Of a stretch of DNA of 21,373 nucleotides, positions 1-7,590 are shown one piece after another. The notes under the pieces were generated by a model, which saw only the letters and a list, made by a program, of their open reading frames with translations, was not told where the DNA came from and did no database searches. How positions within the stretch are numbered: the first letter of the stretch is position 1; each line of letters begins with the position of its first letter. A program made the position numbers and the translations under genes. The stretch comes from Prorocentrum cordatum (Eukaryota > Sar > Dinophyceae > Prorocentrales > Prorocentraceae): the NCBI GenBank assembly GCA_963575745.1, contig CAUYUJ010014600.1, positions 90,001 through 111,373 of the forward strand. The letters are read 5' to 3'.

Positions 1-187
1 GAGATTGGCGGGCGCTGGTACGATGCCTTCTGCCGAAAACCTGATTGCAATCGATGAGTATCGTTGGTCCGGTCCCCATCCCCAGCAGCGTGGCCTGGGC
101 GCGACTGGCCGATTCACCCCCCTAGATGGGGATATGATATAGGCCGTTCCCTTCGGGTTTCGACGGGTGTATCCCCAACTGGGGGGG
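1..187. other. Non-coding start of window, nothing recognised
   Basis: No open reading of convincing composition is seen and no RNA gene is recognised. The tract has short C and G runs (around 117-125 and 179-187) that could pair locally. It leads into two dispersed repeat fragments. The 13-mer GCCTTCTGCCGAA near 25 also occurs in the reverse transcriptase remnant near 16588, but a match this short is not enough to call a LINE fragment. Confidence 0.4.
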
Positions 188-275
188 TAATCCCACCAGC
201 CTTTCGGGCGTAGGTGGTCTAGAGCGTTTCCTCTCTTACCCCTCCTACTTCCCTTTCGGGGAAGGGTTGATCACT
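188..275 (+). repeat. Dispersed repeat fragment, copy 1 (partner at 7503-7590)
   Basis: The stretch beginning AATCCCACCAGCCTTT is repeated at 7505. Both copies continue with GGGCG, then AGGTGGTCTA, a pyrimidine-rich stretch, and a short G-rich end. The first ~35 bases match closely and the rest only loosely. CCACC and GGTGG inside the copy can pair as a short stem. Class unknown; inferred to be an old dispersed element. Confidence 0.6.
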
Positions 276-345
276 GTTCCCTACTAACATACACCCGCTC
301 CCCCAAACGACTGGGAGCCAACCAGGGACAATGAGGTACCCACCA
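269..345 (+). repeat. Diverged repeat fragment related to 2183-2250
   Basis: The order ATCACTGTTCCCTA, an A/C-rich stretch, CGACTGGG, then CCAACCAGGG is echoed at 2186-2245 (ATCATTGTTTCCCTA, CGACTGGGGC, AAACCAGG). Identity is only moderate, so this is an old copy. It suggests the module downstream of the CGG tracts once had a relative here. Confidence 0.45.
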
Positions 346-514
346 CCGTTCCCTTTTAAAAACAATATTATCCCGGCAAAGCAACCTAACAGCGATGTGT
401 AGAAGCATATATGGAAGCATTCTCCTTAAGATTCAGATGAGAATCCAGTTGTAGAGTTCTGCTGTTCTCGCAGTCGCAGTCGCATTCGCGATGACAGTCG
501 CAGTGGCAGCGGCA

Positions 515-975
515 GTCGCAGTCACAGCCTCAGCCTGCCTCAGTATCAGCCTGCCTCAGCCACAGCCTCAGCCTGCCTCAGCCTCAGCCTCAGCCTGCTT
601 CAGCCTCAGCCTCAGTCTGCCTTCAGCCTCAGCCTCTGTGCCTCAGCCTGCCTCAGCATCAGCCTGCATCCGCCTCAGCCTCAGCCTCAGCCTCAGCCTG
701 CCTCAGCATCAGCCTGCCTCAGCCTCAGCCTCAGCCTGCCTCAGCCTCAGCCTCAGCCTCAGCCTGCTTCAGCCTCAGCCTCAGTCTGCCTTCAGCCTCG
801 GCCTCAGCCTCAGCCTCCCTCAGCCTCAGCCTGCATCAGCCTCAGCCTCAGCCTCAGCCTGCCTCAGCATCAGCCTGCCTCAGCCTCAGCCTCAGCCTCA
901 GCCTCAGCCTCAGCCTGCCTGCCTCAGCCTCAGCCTCAGCATCAGCATCACCATTCTCAGCCTGTGCCTCAGCAT
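515..975 (+). repeat. CTCAGC hexanucleotide satellite
   Basis: About 460 bp of nearly pure CTCAGC / CCTCAG units with CATCAG and CTGCCT variants. A 6-bp unit keeps frames free of stops, so one frame gives a long Ser-Leu-Ala-Gln-Pro reading. This is low-complexity translation, not evidence of a gene. The tract runs directly into the 73-bp array, and its last units (CAGCATCAAAATG) merge with the first 73-bp unit. Confidence 0.9.
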
Positions 976-977
976 CA

Positions 978-1475
978 AAATGTGGCCCGGGAATGGAGTT
1001 CTGGGAACTCGAAGAGCACGAAGTGGCCTACAGTTGGCTCCGGGCATTCAAAATGTGGCCCGGGAATGGAGTTCTGGGAACTCGAAGACCAGGAAGTGGC
1101 CTACAGTTGGCTCGGGCATCCAAAATGTGGCCCGGGAATGGAATTCTGGGAACTCGAAGAGCACGAAGTGTGTGACTGTTGCATCCGGCCCTCCAGAATG
1201 TGGCCCGGGAATGGAGTTCTGGGAACTCGAAGAGCACGAAGTGTGTGACTGTTGCATACGGCCCTCCAGAATGTGGCCCGGGAATGGCGTTCTGGGATGT
1301 CGAAGAGCACGAAGTGTGTGACTGTTGCATCCGGTTATTCTAAATGTGGCCCGGGAATGGCGTTCTGGGATGTCGAAGAGCACGAAGTGTGTGACTGTTG
1401 CATCCGGGTATTCAGATGTGGCCTGGGAATGGAGTTCTGGGAAGTCGAAGAGCACGAAGTGTGTGAGTGTTGGTG
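978..1475 (+). repeat. 73-bp tandem array, seven units
   Basis: TGTGGCCCGGGAATGG recurs at 981, 1054, 1126, 1199, 1272, 1345 and (variant) 1417, giving a period of 72-73 bp. Each unit continues with GTTCTGGGA, TCGAAGAGCACGAAGTG and a variable tail (GGCCTACAGTTGGCTC in early units, TGTGACTGTTGCATCC in later ones). Because 73 is not a multiple of 3, the same DNA is read in all three frames in successive units. That is why overlapping readings on both strands look alike. Not coding in my view. Confidence 0.93.
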
Positions 1476-1615
1476 AAAAACGAGCCCGGCACCCTGCCGC
1501 CCGGCAACTCCCCAACACCTGCCCGGACCCCCCTGTGGAGTGATCTGTGAGCTCTTTTGAGTCAACTAGAAACCTATCAGTCTTCGCTGTTAGGTAACAA
1601 CACACACGCTGCCTC

Positions 1616-2172
1616 AAATTCGGAGCATGCGCAGCGAACCCGATGCAGCCTCCCCCCACCATCACTGTCAAAAAACAATACAAAGTACACTTGGCGGCGG
1701 CGGCGGCTGCGGCGTCTGCGGCGGGGGCAACGGCTGCGGCGGCTGCGGCGGTGGCGGCGGCGGCGGGGGCGGCGGCGGCGGGGGCGGCGGCGGCGGCGGT
1801 GGCGGAAGCGGCGGCGGCGGTAGCGGTGGCGGTAGCGGCTGCGGCGGCAACGGCTGCGGCGGCGGCGATTCGGCAGCGGGGGCGGCGGCGCCGGCGGCGG
1901 CGCGGCGGCAGGGCGGCGCGGCGGCGGCGTGCGGCGGCGGCGGACGGCGGAGGCGGGCACGCGGCGGCGGCGGGCGGCGCGGCGGCGGCGGACAGCGGCA
2001 GCGGCTGCGGCGGCGACGCGGCAGCGGCGGCGGGCGGCGGCGGCGGCGGATTCGCCCCCAGTAGCTGCCCATCCAAAGACGACTGCTGAATATGCTGCGG
2101 CTCGGGCCAGGCTCGGGTGCTACGTATGTGTTGGGAGGGCGGGTGGGAGTGAGCGAGACGGCTGGCGGGCGG
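1616..2172 (+). repeat. CGG-core module, copy 1
   Basis: Left flank GAGCATGCGCAGC, then TGTCAAAAAACAATACAAAG, a CGG-rich core, then a right flank (GGATTCGCCCCCAGTAGCTG through GGGAGTGAGCGAGACGGCT). The same order recurs at 2306-2790 with flanks well above 85% identical by eye. The core differs in length between copies (about 354 against 270 bp), so it has expanded or contracted since duplication. Confidence 0.85.
1693..2046 (+). repeat. CGG/GGC trinucleotide tract, copy 1
   Basis: About 350 bp of GGC/GCG triplets with GCT and GCA interruptions. The six frames give poly-Gly, poly-Ala and poly-Arg on one strand and poly-Pro, poly-Ala and poly-Arg on the other. None is a believable protein. Tracts of this kind are known to form hairpins or quadruplex structures, which may hamper replication and assembly. 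Confidence 0.9.
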
Positions 2173-2305
2173 GGAGGGAGTCTTATCATTGTTTCCCTAT
2201 TATAAAACAACCCCAGCCCCCCGGCGACTGGGGCAAACCAGGTCCCATGCCGACCCCACCCCCCCATCCCTTGCAAAAAAACAATACGAAACACACTCTG
2301 CCTCC

Positions 2306-2449
2306 AAATTTGGAACATGCGCAGCCAGCCCGATGCGGCCCCCCACACCATCCCTGTCAAAAAAACAATACAAAGTACACGTGGCGGCGGCGGCGGCGGC
2401 TGCGGCGGCTGCGGCGGCGGTGGCGGCGGTGGCAGCGGTGGCGGCGGTT

Positions 2450-2484
<35 letters not shown>

Positions 2485-2502
2485 TTGGCAGCGGGGGGCT
2501 GC

Positions 2503-2536
<34 letters not shown>

Positions 2537-2790
2537 GCGGCGGCGGCGCGGCGGCCGGGCAGCGCGGCGCGGCGGCGGCCGGCGGCAGGGCGGCGGCGGC
2601 GGCGCCGGCGGCGGCGGGCGGCGGCGGCGGCGGCGGAGGCGGCGGCGGCGGCGGATTCGCCCCCAGTAGCTGTCCATCCAAACGCGACTGCTGGATATGC
2701 TGAGGCTCGGGCCAGGCTCGGGTGCTACGTATGTGTTGGGAGGGCAGGTGGGAGTGAGCGAGACGGCTTGCGGGTGGGGAGGGGGTAACT
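2306..2790 (+). repeat. CGG-core module, copy 2
   Basis: Second copy of the module at 1616-2172, with CGG tract at 2382-2651. Between the copies, 2271-2295 holds an extra partial copy of the A-rich motif (CAAAAAAACAATACGAAACA). That motif therefore occurs three times: near 1668, 2274 and 2358. This suggests more than one round of local duplication. Confidence 0.85.
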
Positions 2791-2799
2791 TGACCCCTC

Positions 2800-2904
2800 C
2801 CCCTACCCCCGACCTGGACGGGGGGGTTCGGTTTTACTACGGTTTTGGCTTCAGTTTGGCCTCCAAAGGGGGGGAAGCTAATTTAGCGCCCCCCTCCTCC
2901 TGTG
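2800..2904. other. Unassigned spacer
   Basis: C- and G-run-rich spacer between the CGG module and the minisatellite. No open reading or RNA is recognised. CTACGGTTTTGGCTTCAG near 2838 looks superficially like a spliced leader but is too diverged to call. Confidence 0.35.
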
Positions 2905-3615
2905 ATCGATCTCCTCCAAGATGGCCCCACCAGGCGCCCAGGAGGCCCCAAGAGGCCACGAGATGGCCCCAAGATGGACCCATGTGGCCCCAAAAAGCCC
3001 CCTAGAGGCCCCCAGGATGCCCCCAAGAGGCTCCCAAGAGACCCCCACGAGGCCCCAAGAGACCCCCCGGAGGCACCCAAGACGCTCCAAGAGGCATCGG
3101 CGAGAATGCCGAAATCATTGATTGTACGAAGGTTTTGGCCTCTTTTAGGCCTCCTGGGGAGGGGGGGGGCACTGCTTCAGATGACTCCACGAGCGCCTGA
3201 GAGAGCCCAAAATGACCTCCAAGATTGCTCAAGATGTCCCAAAATGCCTCAAGATGGCTCCCACGATGCTCCAAGAGGCCCCAAGACCGCTTCAAGACGG
3301 CTCCAAGTGGCCAAAGAGCTCCCCCAGCCAAAACCTTCGGAAAATCATTGTTTTGGGCTTTCTCGCCTTTTCGCTTCCGATGGCCATCCAAGGCTTCAAG
3401 ATGACTCCAAGATGGCCCAGGAGGGCTCCAAGAGCGCTCCAAAGGCTCCCAAGAGCGCTTCAAGAGGGCCCCAAGAGGCGCTCAGGAGGCCCCAGGAGGC
3501 CCCAACAGGCGCCCCAGAGGCCTCCACGAGGCCCCCAAGAGACCCCCAAGACGCTCTAAGAGGCGTCCGGGACCGCCAAGAGGCCCCCAAGACGCTCCAA
3601 GAGGCCTCCACTGGG
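2905..3615 (+). repeat. Degenerate CCCAAGAGG-type minisatellite, three blocks
   Basis: Short (about 11-13 bp) degenerate units such as GGCCCCAAGAG and CCCCAAGATGG fill about 2918-3095, 3185-3320 and 3395-3615. Two non-repeat islands at 3110-3180 and 3335-3390 separate them, sharing AAATCATTG and a T-rich stretch. Relatives lie on this strand at 7868-8120 and 17765-17850. An apparently complementary form (CCTCCTGGGGCC) recurs at 9295-9420, 9720-9840, 10735-10830 and 12245-12540. Overlapping Pro/Arg/Gln-rich readings are artefacts of the repeat. Confidence 0.85.
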
Positions 3616-3665
3616 GGACCATTCCTCTGTGTGCTGCTCACTTCCTTGATCGAGGCACTTCCTCC

Positions 3666-3694
3666 GGGCATCGTTTCTGGATGGGCCGGTGGGG
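3666..3694 (+). repeat. 29-bp dispersed sequence after minisatellite (partner 8179-8207)
   Basis: GGGCATCGTTTCTGGATGGG is followed by YGGTGGGG, once here and once at 8179. Both times it lies 50-60 bp downstream of a CCCAAGAGG-type block. The linked order suggests one composite element that contains both the minisatellite and this tail. Confidence 0.7.
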
Positions 3695-3773
3695 TTCCGC
3701 GAAGCGTCTAGGATTGGGGGGGGTTTCGATGGGGATGGGGATGCGGCTGAATTTCTGTGGACTCACCGCACTT

Positions 3774-3873
3774 NNNNNNNNNNNNNNNNNNNNNNNNNNN
3801 NNNNNNNNNNNNNNNNNNNNNNNNNNNNNNNNNNNNNNNNNNNNNNNNNNNNNNNNNNNNNNNNNNNNNNNNN
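3774..3873. other. Assembly gap, 100 N
   Basis: Exactly 100 N bases, the usual placeholder for a gap of unknown size. The left edge ends in GACTCACCGCAC (3760-3771), which matches the core of the hairpin cluster at 19196-19370. The right edge is a pure GGA tract. Both are difficult sequences to assemble. Confidence 0.98.
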
Positions 3874-3976
3874 GAGGAGGAGGAGGAGGAGAAGGAGTAG
3901 GAGGAGGAGGGGGAGGAGGACGAGGAGGAGGAGGAGGAGGAGGCGGAGGAGGAGGAGGAGGAGGGGGAGGGGGAGG
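3874..3976 (+). repeat. GGA trinucleotide tract after the gap
   Basis: About 100 bp of GAGGAG units with a few GGGGGA interruptions. The true tract may extend into the gap. The purine-only strand gives Glu/Gly/Arg readings and the other strand Pro/Ser/Leu readings, with no coding meaning. Confidence 0.9.
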
Positions 3977-4209
3977 AGCACAAGCTAGGTGCGCTCGCGT
4001 CATATCTGACATCCTACCCCTCCTTCCCATCCCTTACCATGGCGCAGATCCCCTCTCTACTCGCTCAGTCGGATGTCGAGCAGGGCAATGATCCCGAAAG
4101 GGTACGCGATGCATTGTAGAGAAAGTCATGGCATGGCGTAGAAGAGCACCGCAAAGCGTAGCATCAACCTAGCATTGAATTGCATGCCGTGGCATGGCAC
4201 GGGAACTGA

Positions 4210-4400
4210 CGCCAGCGCTGCAGCGGGAGCACGAGTCGAAACAAGCGGAAGCGCGGAAATGAGGCCATCGCTGCAGCGGGAGCACGATTCGGAACGAGCG
4301 GAAGCACGGAAATGAGGCCAACGCTGCAGCGAGATCACGGTTCGGAACGAGCGGGGCCCGAAAATGAGGCCGGTGCCTCAGCGAGAGCAGCATTTTGAAA
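4210..4400 (+). repeat. 53-bp tandem repeat, about 3.5 units
   Basis: GCTGCAGCG recurs at 4217, 4270 and 4323, followed each time by GAGCACGA, TTCGGAACGAGCGGAAGC-like sequence and AAATGAGGCC. A last decayed unit starts near 4376. The 53-bp period changes frame each unit, so the small minus-strand readings across it are not genes. Confidence 0.85.
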
Positions 4401-4523
4401 CAAATGCAGGCGAAAACCCAACTCCGGGGAAACCTGTGTTAAAAACATTACGCGGGGGGGGGTCGGCCACATTCAAACCGTCATCAGGGGAAGAGGGAGA
4501 GTAGAATTCATATTGAGAAATTG

Positions 4524-4792
4524 TGGAGGAGGAGGAGGAGGAGGAGGAGGAGGAGGAGCAGGAGGAGGAGGAGGGAGGAGGAGGAGTAGGAGGAGGAGGA
4601 GGGGGAGGGGGAGGAGGAGGAGGATGGAGGAGGAGGAGGAGGAGAAGGAGGAGAAGGAGGAGGAGGAGGAGGAGGAGGAGGAGGAGGAGGAGGAGGAGGG
4701 GGTGGAGGAGGAGGAGGAGCAGGAGGAAGAGGCGGAGGAAGAGGAGGAGGAGGATGAGGCGGAGGCGGAGGAGGCGGAGGAGGGGGCGACAG
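4524..4792 (+). repeat. GGA/GAG trinucleotide tract
   Basis: About 270 bp of GGA triplets with GCA, GTA, GAA and GCG interruptions. The plus strand is almost entirely purine and could form triplex structures. The long Glu-rich and Leu-rich readings are low-complexity artefacts. Confidence 0.92.
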
Positions 4793-5280
4793 GGGCGGGC
4801 AGCCCAGAGGGCGGAGCACGTGCGCATCCAGGGTCTCCCGTGGCCCACTCCTTCGACGGGACTCCCAGGCGAATGGGGAAGGCTAAGGTCGGGAATGTCC
4901 TCCTACAAGTGCATGTTGGACGTTTTTGTTTTGCCTTTTGTTTGTTCTGTATAGAGATATACATATATAGATGATCATACTCAACAGATGCTCAAGTATA
5001 CACAGAGTAATGCATCAAGCATCGTCCCCTGGCTATTTTCTGATTCTTTTTGAATCGTCCTCCTGTGGGGGGGCACGCCTGACTTCAGGGAAGGCGGATC
5101 CCAAGGAAGAAGCCTGCAGGATCATCAGCGTTCGGAGGCCGCCGGAGGGCTCAACGCCGATCCAACAAACATCCGCGCAGACAACAAGCAAAACGATCCG
5201 AGAAACTTCGTAATCATACGTATGCAGTTCTTTCTTCCAGGCACGCCTGAAGCGGATACGAGAAGCTGAGTTACTCCGCC
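4793..5280. other. Gene-free stretch, nothing recognised
   Basis: Ordinary complexity sequence with an AT-rich patch (about 4945-4985). GGCACGCCTGA occurs twice, near 5069 and 5240. A 171-residue minus-strand reading spans 5033-5548, but its upstream part lies in a dispersed repeat, so I do not call it a gene. Confidence 0.4.
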
Positions 5281-5331
5281 GCTGGGTAGCGTACCAGGTA
5301 CTCAGCCTGAGTACCTGGTACTCTGCCCAGC
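5281..5331. repeat. 51-nt near-perfect hairpin
   Basis: Arms 5281-5304 and 5308-5331 are inverted copies separated by GCC. The inner 13 bases on each side (TACCAGGTACTCA and its complement) are perfect, and the outer part has about three mismatches. No T-run follows, and the organism is eukaryotic, so a bacterial terminator reading is not supported. It abuts a dispersed repeat (5325-5450). Confidence 0.9.
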
Positions 5332-5450
5332 GGCCGCTGTTGGGCAGGCGACTCTCTGCCTCAAGCGGACACCGTCCGCGGCAGCACCGGCAGCGAACCC
5401 TGTTCTGCTGCCGGTCTTCGTCCCCATTCCTTCCGTACCCATCTCGATCG
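5325..5450 (+). repeat. Dispersed repeat, partial copy (partner in 6655-6790)
   Basis: CAGCGGCCGCTGTTGGGCAG, CTGCCTC, CCGCGGC and CCGTACCCAT occur in the same order at 6657-6787. This copy keeps the right end (CCATTCCTTCCGTACCCAT) but lacks the matching left inverted arm found at 6600-6643. It is therefore a truncated relative of the foldback element at 6600-6790. Confidence 0.75.
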
Positions 5451-5577
5451 AGCCGATCTCTCCTCCAGGCGGCGACGCCCGAACCCTGCTGCCGCCGCCA
5501 ACCGAGCTGCCTGAATCGCGGACTGGCGAGGGTCAGGTTCGTAGACAAGCGCGCTCCACTACTCGCAACGTGACTGC

Positions 5578-6183
5578 TCGTAAATGGCCTGGCTCCGCCG
5601 AGGAGGATTCACGATCAACGGCGTAGAGGCGCACGTGTTTTTTCCCGACGTTTGCGAGGAGGCACTTTAAGAGAAGTGGAACGCAGAAACCGAGAAACCT
5701 TCCACAAAAACCCGACCCTGAGACCCCAGGACGTACATGAAATTTTGGTGTGGGAGCGCCACGCGTTCCGTAGCAACAAAAACAATCGAAACCCAAGAAG
5801 CTCAGGCCACCAGGAGGCAAGCAGGGTGCTTCTTGGCATGGGCCTCCACTGTAGCGATCCACTGCTCGCAGAGAAACTGCTCGCAAATGGCCCGGCTCCG
5901 CCGACAAAGATAGACGACCAACTGCGTAGATGCGGACGGTTTTTTTGTCGGACGTTTGCGAGTAGGCATCTGGCGACTAGTGGCAGTGGACCGCGCCCGA
6001 CGAGGTAGAGAATGAGCTCGACCACGGAAAACCTTCCACAAGAAGCCCAACCCTGAGACCCCAGGACGTACATCGATTTTTGGACTGCGAACGCCACGCG
6101 TTCCGTAGCAAAACCACCAGAACCCAGGAAGCCCAGGCCACCCTGGAGGCAAGCAGGGTGTTTCTTGGCATGGGCCTCCACTG
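5578..6183 (+). repeat. About 300-bp repeat, two direct copies
   Basis: ACTGCTCG.AAATGGCC, GACGTTTGCGAG, CTTCCACAA, CTGAGACCCCAGGACGTACA, ACGCGTTCCGTAGCAA and GGCATGGGCCTCCACTGTAG recur in order. GACGTTTGCGAG is at 5647 and 5951 (period 304). Later blocks are 335 apart because copy 2 carries about 31 extra bases (5965-6025). Minus-strand readings repeat motifs such as RNAWRS but are offset between copies, so coding is doubtful. Confidence 0.88.
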
Positions 6184-6334
6184 TAGGGTTCGGATTTCGC
6201 CGCCGGGTCGTTCACCGGCAGTAGAGGCCCATGCCAAGAAACACCCTGCTTGCCTCCTGGGTGGCCTGGGCTTCTCCGGCTTCGATGGCTTCTCTTGCGG
6301 CGCTCCCACACTACAAATCAATGTACGTCCTGGG

Positions 6335-6339
6335 GTCTC
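6335..6339 (+). other. Target-site duplication, left, of the MITE-like element
   Basis: GTCTC here equals GTCTC at 6534-6538. The uninterrupted copies of the host repeat contain this pentamer (as GAGAC) only once, as expected for a duplicated 5-bp target. Confidence 0.75.
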
Positions 6340-6533
6340 TCGGGCCAGGCGAAAGGGGGGATAGCAAAGGGGGGGGTTGAGAATCAGCTCGCGTAGCTGA
6401 TTTTCCCAGCGCCTCCCAGCGCCGGGAGGGGCCCACGTATCGAAGAATGGGCCCGGCGGCGGGGCCGAAACCAGCCGCATGCAGCAGATTTCGCACCCCC
6501 CCCTTTCCCCATCCCCCCTTTCGGTCGGCCCGA
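6340..6533. mobile_element. MITE-like element, 194 bp, with terminal inverted repeats
   Basis: The left end reads TCGGGCCAGGCGAAAGGGGG. The right end, read inward on the other strand, is TCGGGCCGACCGAAAGGGGG. The similarity continues for about 38 bases (GGGAT, AAAGGGGGGGGT). GTCTC is present on both sides (6335-6339 and 6534-6538). Removing the element and one GTCTC restores the uninterrupted repeat seen at 5720 and 6055. The element has no reading of its own, so it would need a transposase in trans. A perfect internal hairpin AATCAGCT-CGCGT-AGCTGATT lies at 6382-6402. Superfamily not assigned. Confidence 0.85.
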
Positions 6534-6538
6534 GTCTC
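6534..6538 (+). other. Target-site duplication, right, of the MITE-like element
   Basis: Second GTCTC. The inverted repeat copy resumes immediately after it with AGGTCTGGG. Confidence 0.75.
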
Positions 6539-6599
6539 AGGTCTGGGTTTCTTGTGGAAGGTTTCTATTGTAGTCGAGCTCCCACCGCTTTGGACGCCC

Positions 6600-6790
6600 G
6601 AAATGGGTACGGAAAGAATGGGCACAATGCCCAACAGCAAATGTTGTCCCAAACCAGCAGCGGCCGCTGTTGGGCAGGCGGCCTTCTGCCTCGAATGGGC
6701 ACAGGCCGCGGCGGCGTGGACAGCGAGTCCTGCTCAAAGTGGACCGGATCCGCTGTTGGGCATTGTACCCATTCTTCCCGTACCCATTTC
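6600..6790. mobile_element. Foldback element, 191 bp, with 40-bp inverted ends
   Basis: The left arm starts GAAATGGGTACGG (6600) and the right arm ends CCGTACCCATTTC (6790). Across 40 bases about 38 pair, including AATGCCCAACAGC with GCTGTTGGGCATT. The interior holds the dispersed repeat also seen at 5325-5450. I found no convincing flanking duplication, so mobility is inferred from the ends only. The related partial copy supports a dispersed family. Confidence 0.75.
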
Positions 6791-6799
6791 TGAAGGGGG

Positions 6800-6952
6800 C
6801 CAAGGACACACAAGTAAATACACAAATAAACAGATTCCCTATATTTTCATATATTTTCTGGGTTTTTGTATTCCCCCCCAATCCCCATATTTTCCCATAT
6901 TTTCTGGGGAATCGAAGATTCATTGTGTCTGTGTGTTTTTTTCCCTCCCGAA
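6800..6952 (+). repeat. TATTTTC-type dispersed repeat, copy 1
   Basis: AT-rich island in GC-rich surroundings: CATATTTTCTGGG, TTCCCC runs, CATATTTTC twice, GGGGAATCGA, then TGTGTCTGTGTGT and a T-run. The same order is found at 17505-17655 and 19080-19179. This copy and the 17505 copy share an A/C-rich leader (GGACACACAAGTAAATACAC here). No coding content. Confidence 0.85.
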
Positions 6953-6995
6953 TGTCGTTCGTGCAGACCGTAGGCTTCGGACTTCGCCGCCGGAT

Positions 6996-7130
6996 CTCGG
7001 CCCCACGGCCCGGCAGCCGGCGGCCCGGAGCGGGGCGGGGGCGCGCGGGGGCGGGGCGGCGGGGGAGGGCGGGGGCGGGCTCGAGGCGGGCAACGGGCGC
7101 ACGGCGCCGGCGCGAGGGAGAGCTCGGCTT
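6996..7130 (+). repeat. Extreme GC, G-run-rich tract
   Basis: Runs of 4-5 G separated by C or CGC (for example GGGGCGGGGGCGCG, about 7029-7082) make this a strong candidate for G-quadruplex formation on the plus strand. TTCGGACTTCGCCGCCGG just upstream (6975-6992) resembles TTCGGATTTCGCCGCCGG at 6189-6206, tying it to the ~300-bp repeat family. Confidence 0.7.
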
Positions 7131-7199
7131 CGGGTGCTCTCTCGCCCTCGGCCCCCTCGCGCTCGCGCGCTGCTCTCCCGGCTCCCAGGTCGCCCTCCG

Positions 7200-7470
7200 T
7201 CCCTCTCTCTGTGTGTTCCAGCGCGTCCCATCCCACTCTTTCTTTCTCTCTCTCTCTCTCTCTCTTTTTCTCTCTCGCTCTCTCCCTGACACCTTCCTGC
7301 TCTCAGTCGCTCTCTGTGCCTTTCTCTCTCTCTCTCTCTCCCTCTATATGTGTCATGCCGCTTCCCATGTATTGTGTTTGTTGTTCTCTGTCTCTCTCTC
7401 TCTCTCTTTCCCTCTCCCTGCGTTATTCCTGTTCTCGGCCGCTTTCTGTCCCCTTTCTCTCTCTGGCTTC
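7200..7470 (+). repeat. CT-rich microsatellite
   Basis: TCTCTC runs interrupted by two similar non-repeat pieces (TTCCTGCTCTCAGTCGCTCT and TTCCTGTTCTCGGCCGCTTT). The tract is therefore a tandem duplication of a CT-rich unit of about 120 bp. A similar CT block with CTTCCCATCTCTC is at 17265-17340. Ser/Leu-rich readings across it are artefacts. Confidence 0.85.
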
Positions 7471-7502
7471 AAAACAAGGTTTGAACACACATGCACACAC
7501 AC

Positions 7503-7590
7503 AGGAAATCCCACCAGCCTTTTGGGCGACAGGTGGTCTAAAGAGGTTCTCTTTCGTCTTCCACGACCCCTCTTCTCTTCGGAAAAGGGG
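7503..7590 (+). repeat. Dispersed repeat fragment, copy 2 (partner at 188-275)
   Basis: AATCCCACCAGCCTTTTGGG matches the start of the copy at 191 with one substitution, then AGGTGGTCTAAAG. Downstream, CCATTTTC-GGCAACT-GAAAATGG (7637-7659) is a perfect 8-bp stem with a 7-base loop. Confidence 0.6.

Larger units (their letters stand above)
6014..6581. repeat. Long inverted repeat made of two opposed repeat copies
   Basis: The second direct copy (6014-6183) is followed, after a 35-base spacer, by the same sequence in inverted orientation (6219-6339 and 6539-6581). CAGTAGAGGCCCATGCCAAG at 6219 pairs with CTTGGCATGGGCCTCCACTG ending at 6183. The middle of the arms is more diverged than the ends. 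The inverted arm is interrupted by a 194-bp element plus a 5-bp target duplication. Confidence 0.88.

Noticed and set aside
20-45. LINE fragment at the window start sharing GCCTTCTGCCGAA with the RT remnant near 16588
   Set aside because: A 13-base match without continuing similarity is not enough.
978-1475. CRISPR-like array
   Set aside because: Units are contiguous 73-bp tandem repeats with no unique spacers; a eukaryotic satellite.
1048-2681. Long Pro/Ala/Gly/Arg-rich readings (up to about 340 residues)
   Set aside because: Homopolymeric translations of CGG tracts and the 73-bp array, present on both strands and in several frames.
4378-4964. Leu/Ser/Pro-rich and Glu-rich readings
   Set aside because: Translations of the GGA tract.
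5281-5331. Rho-independent terminator
   Set aside because: No T-tract follows, no gene precedes it, and the surroundings are eukaryotic.
5033-5548. 171-residue minus-strand reading as a gene
   Set aside because: Its N-terminal half lies in a dispersed repeat and hairpin, and the remainder has no recognisable motif.
7028-7082. CpG-island promoter
   Set aside because: High GC alone is not informative in this GC-rich DNA, and no gene start follows. Kept only as a possible quadruplex tract.
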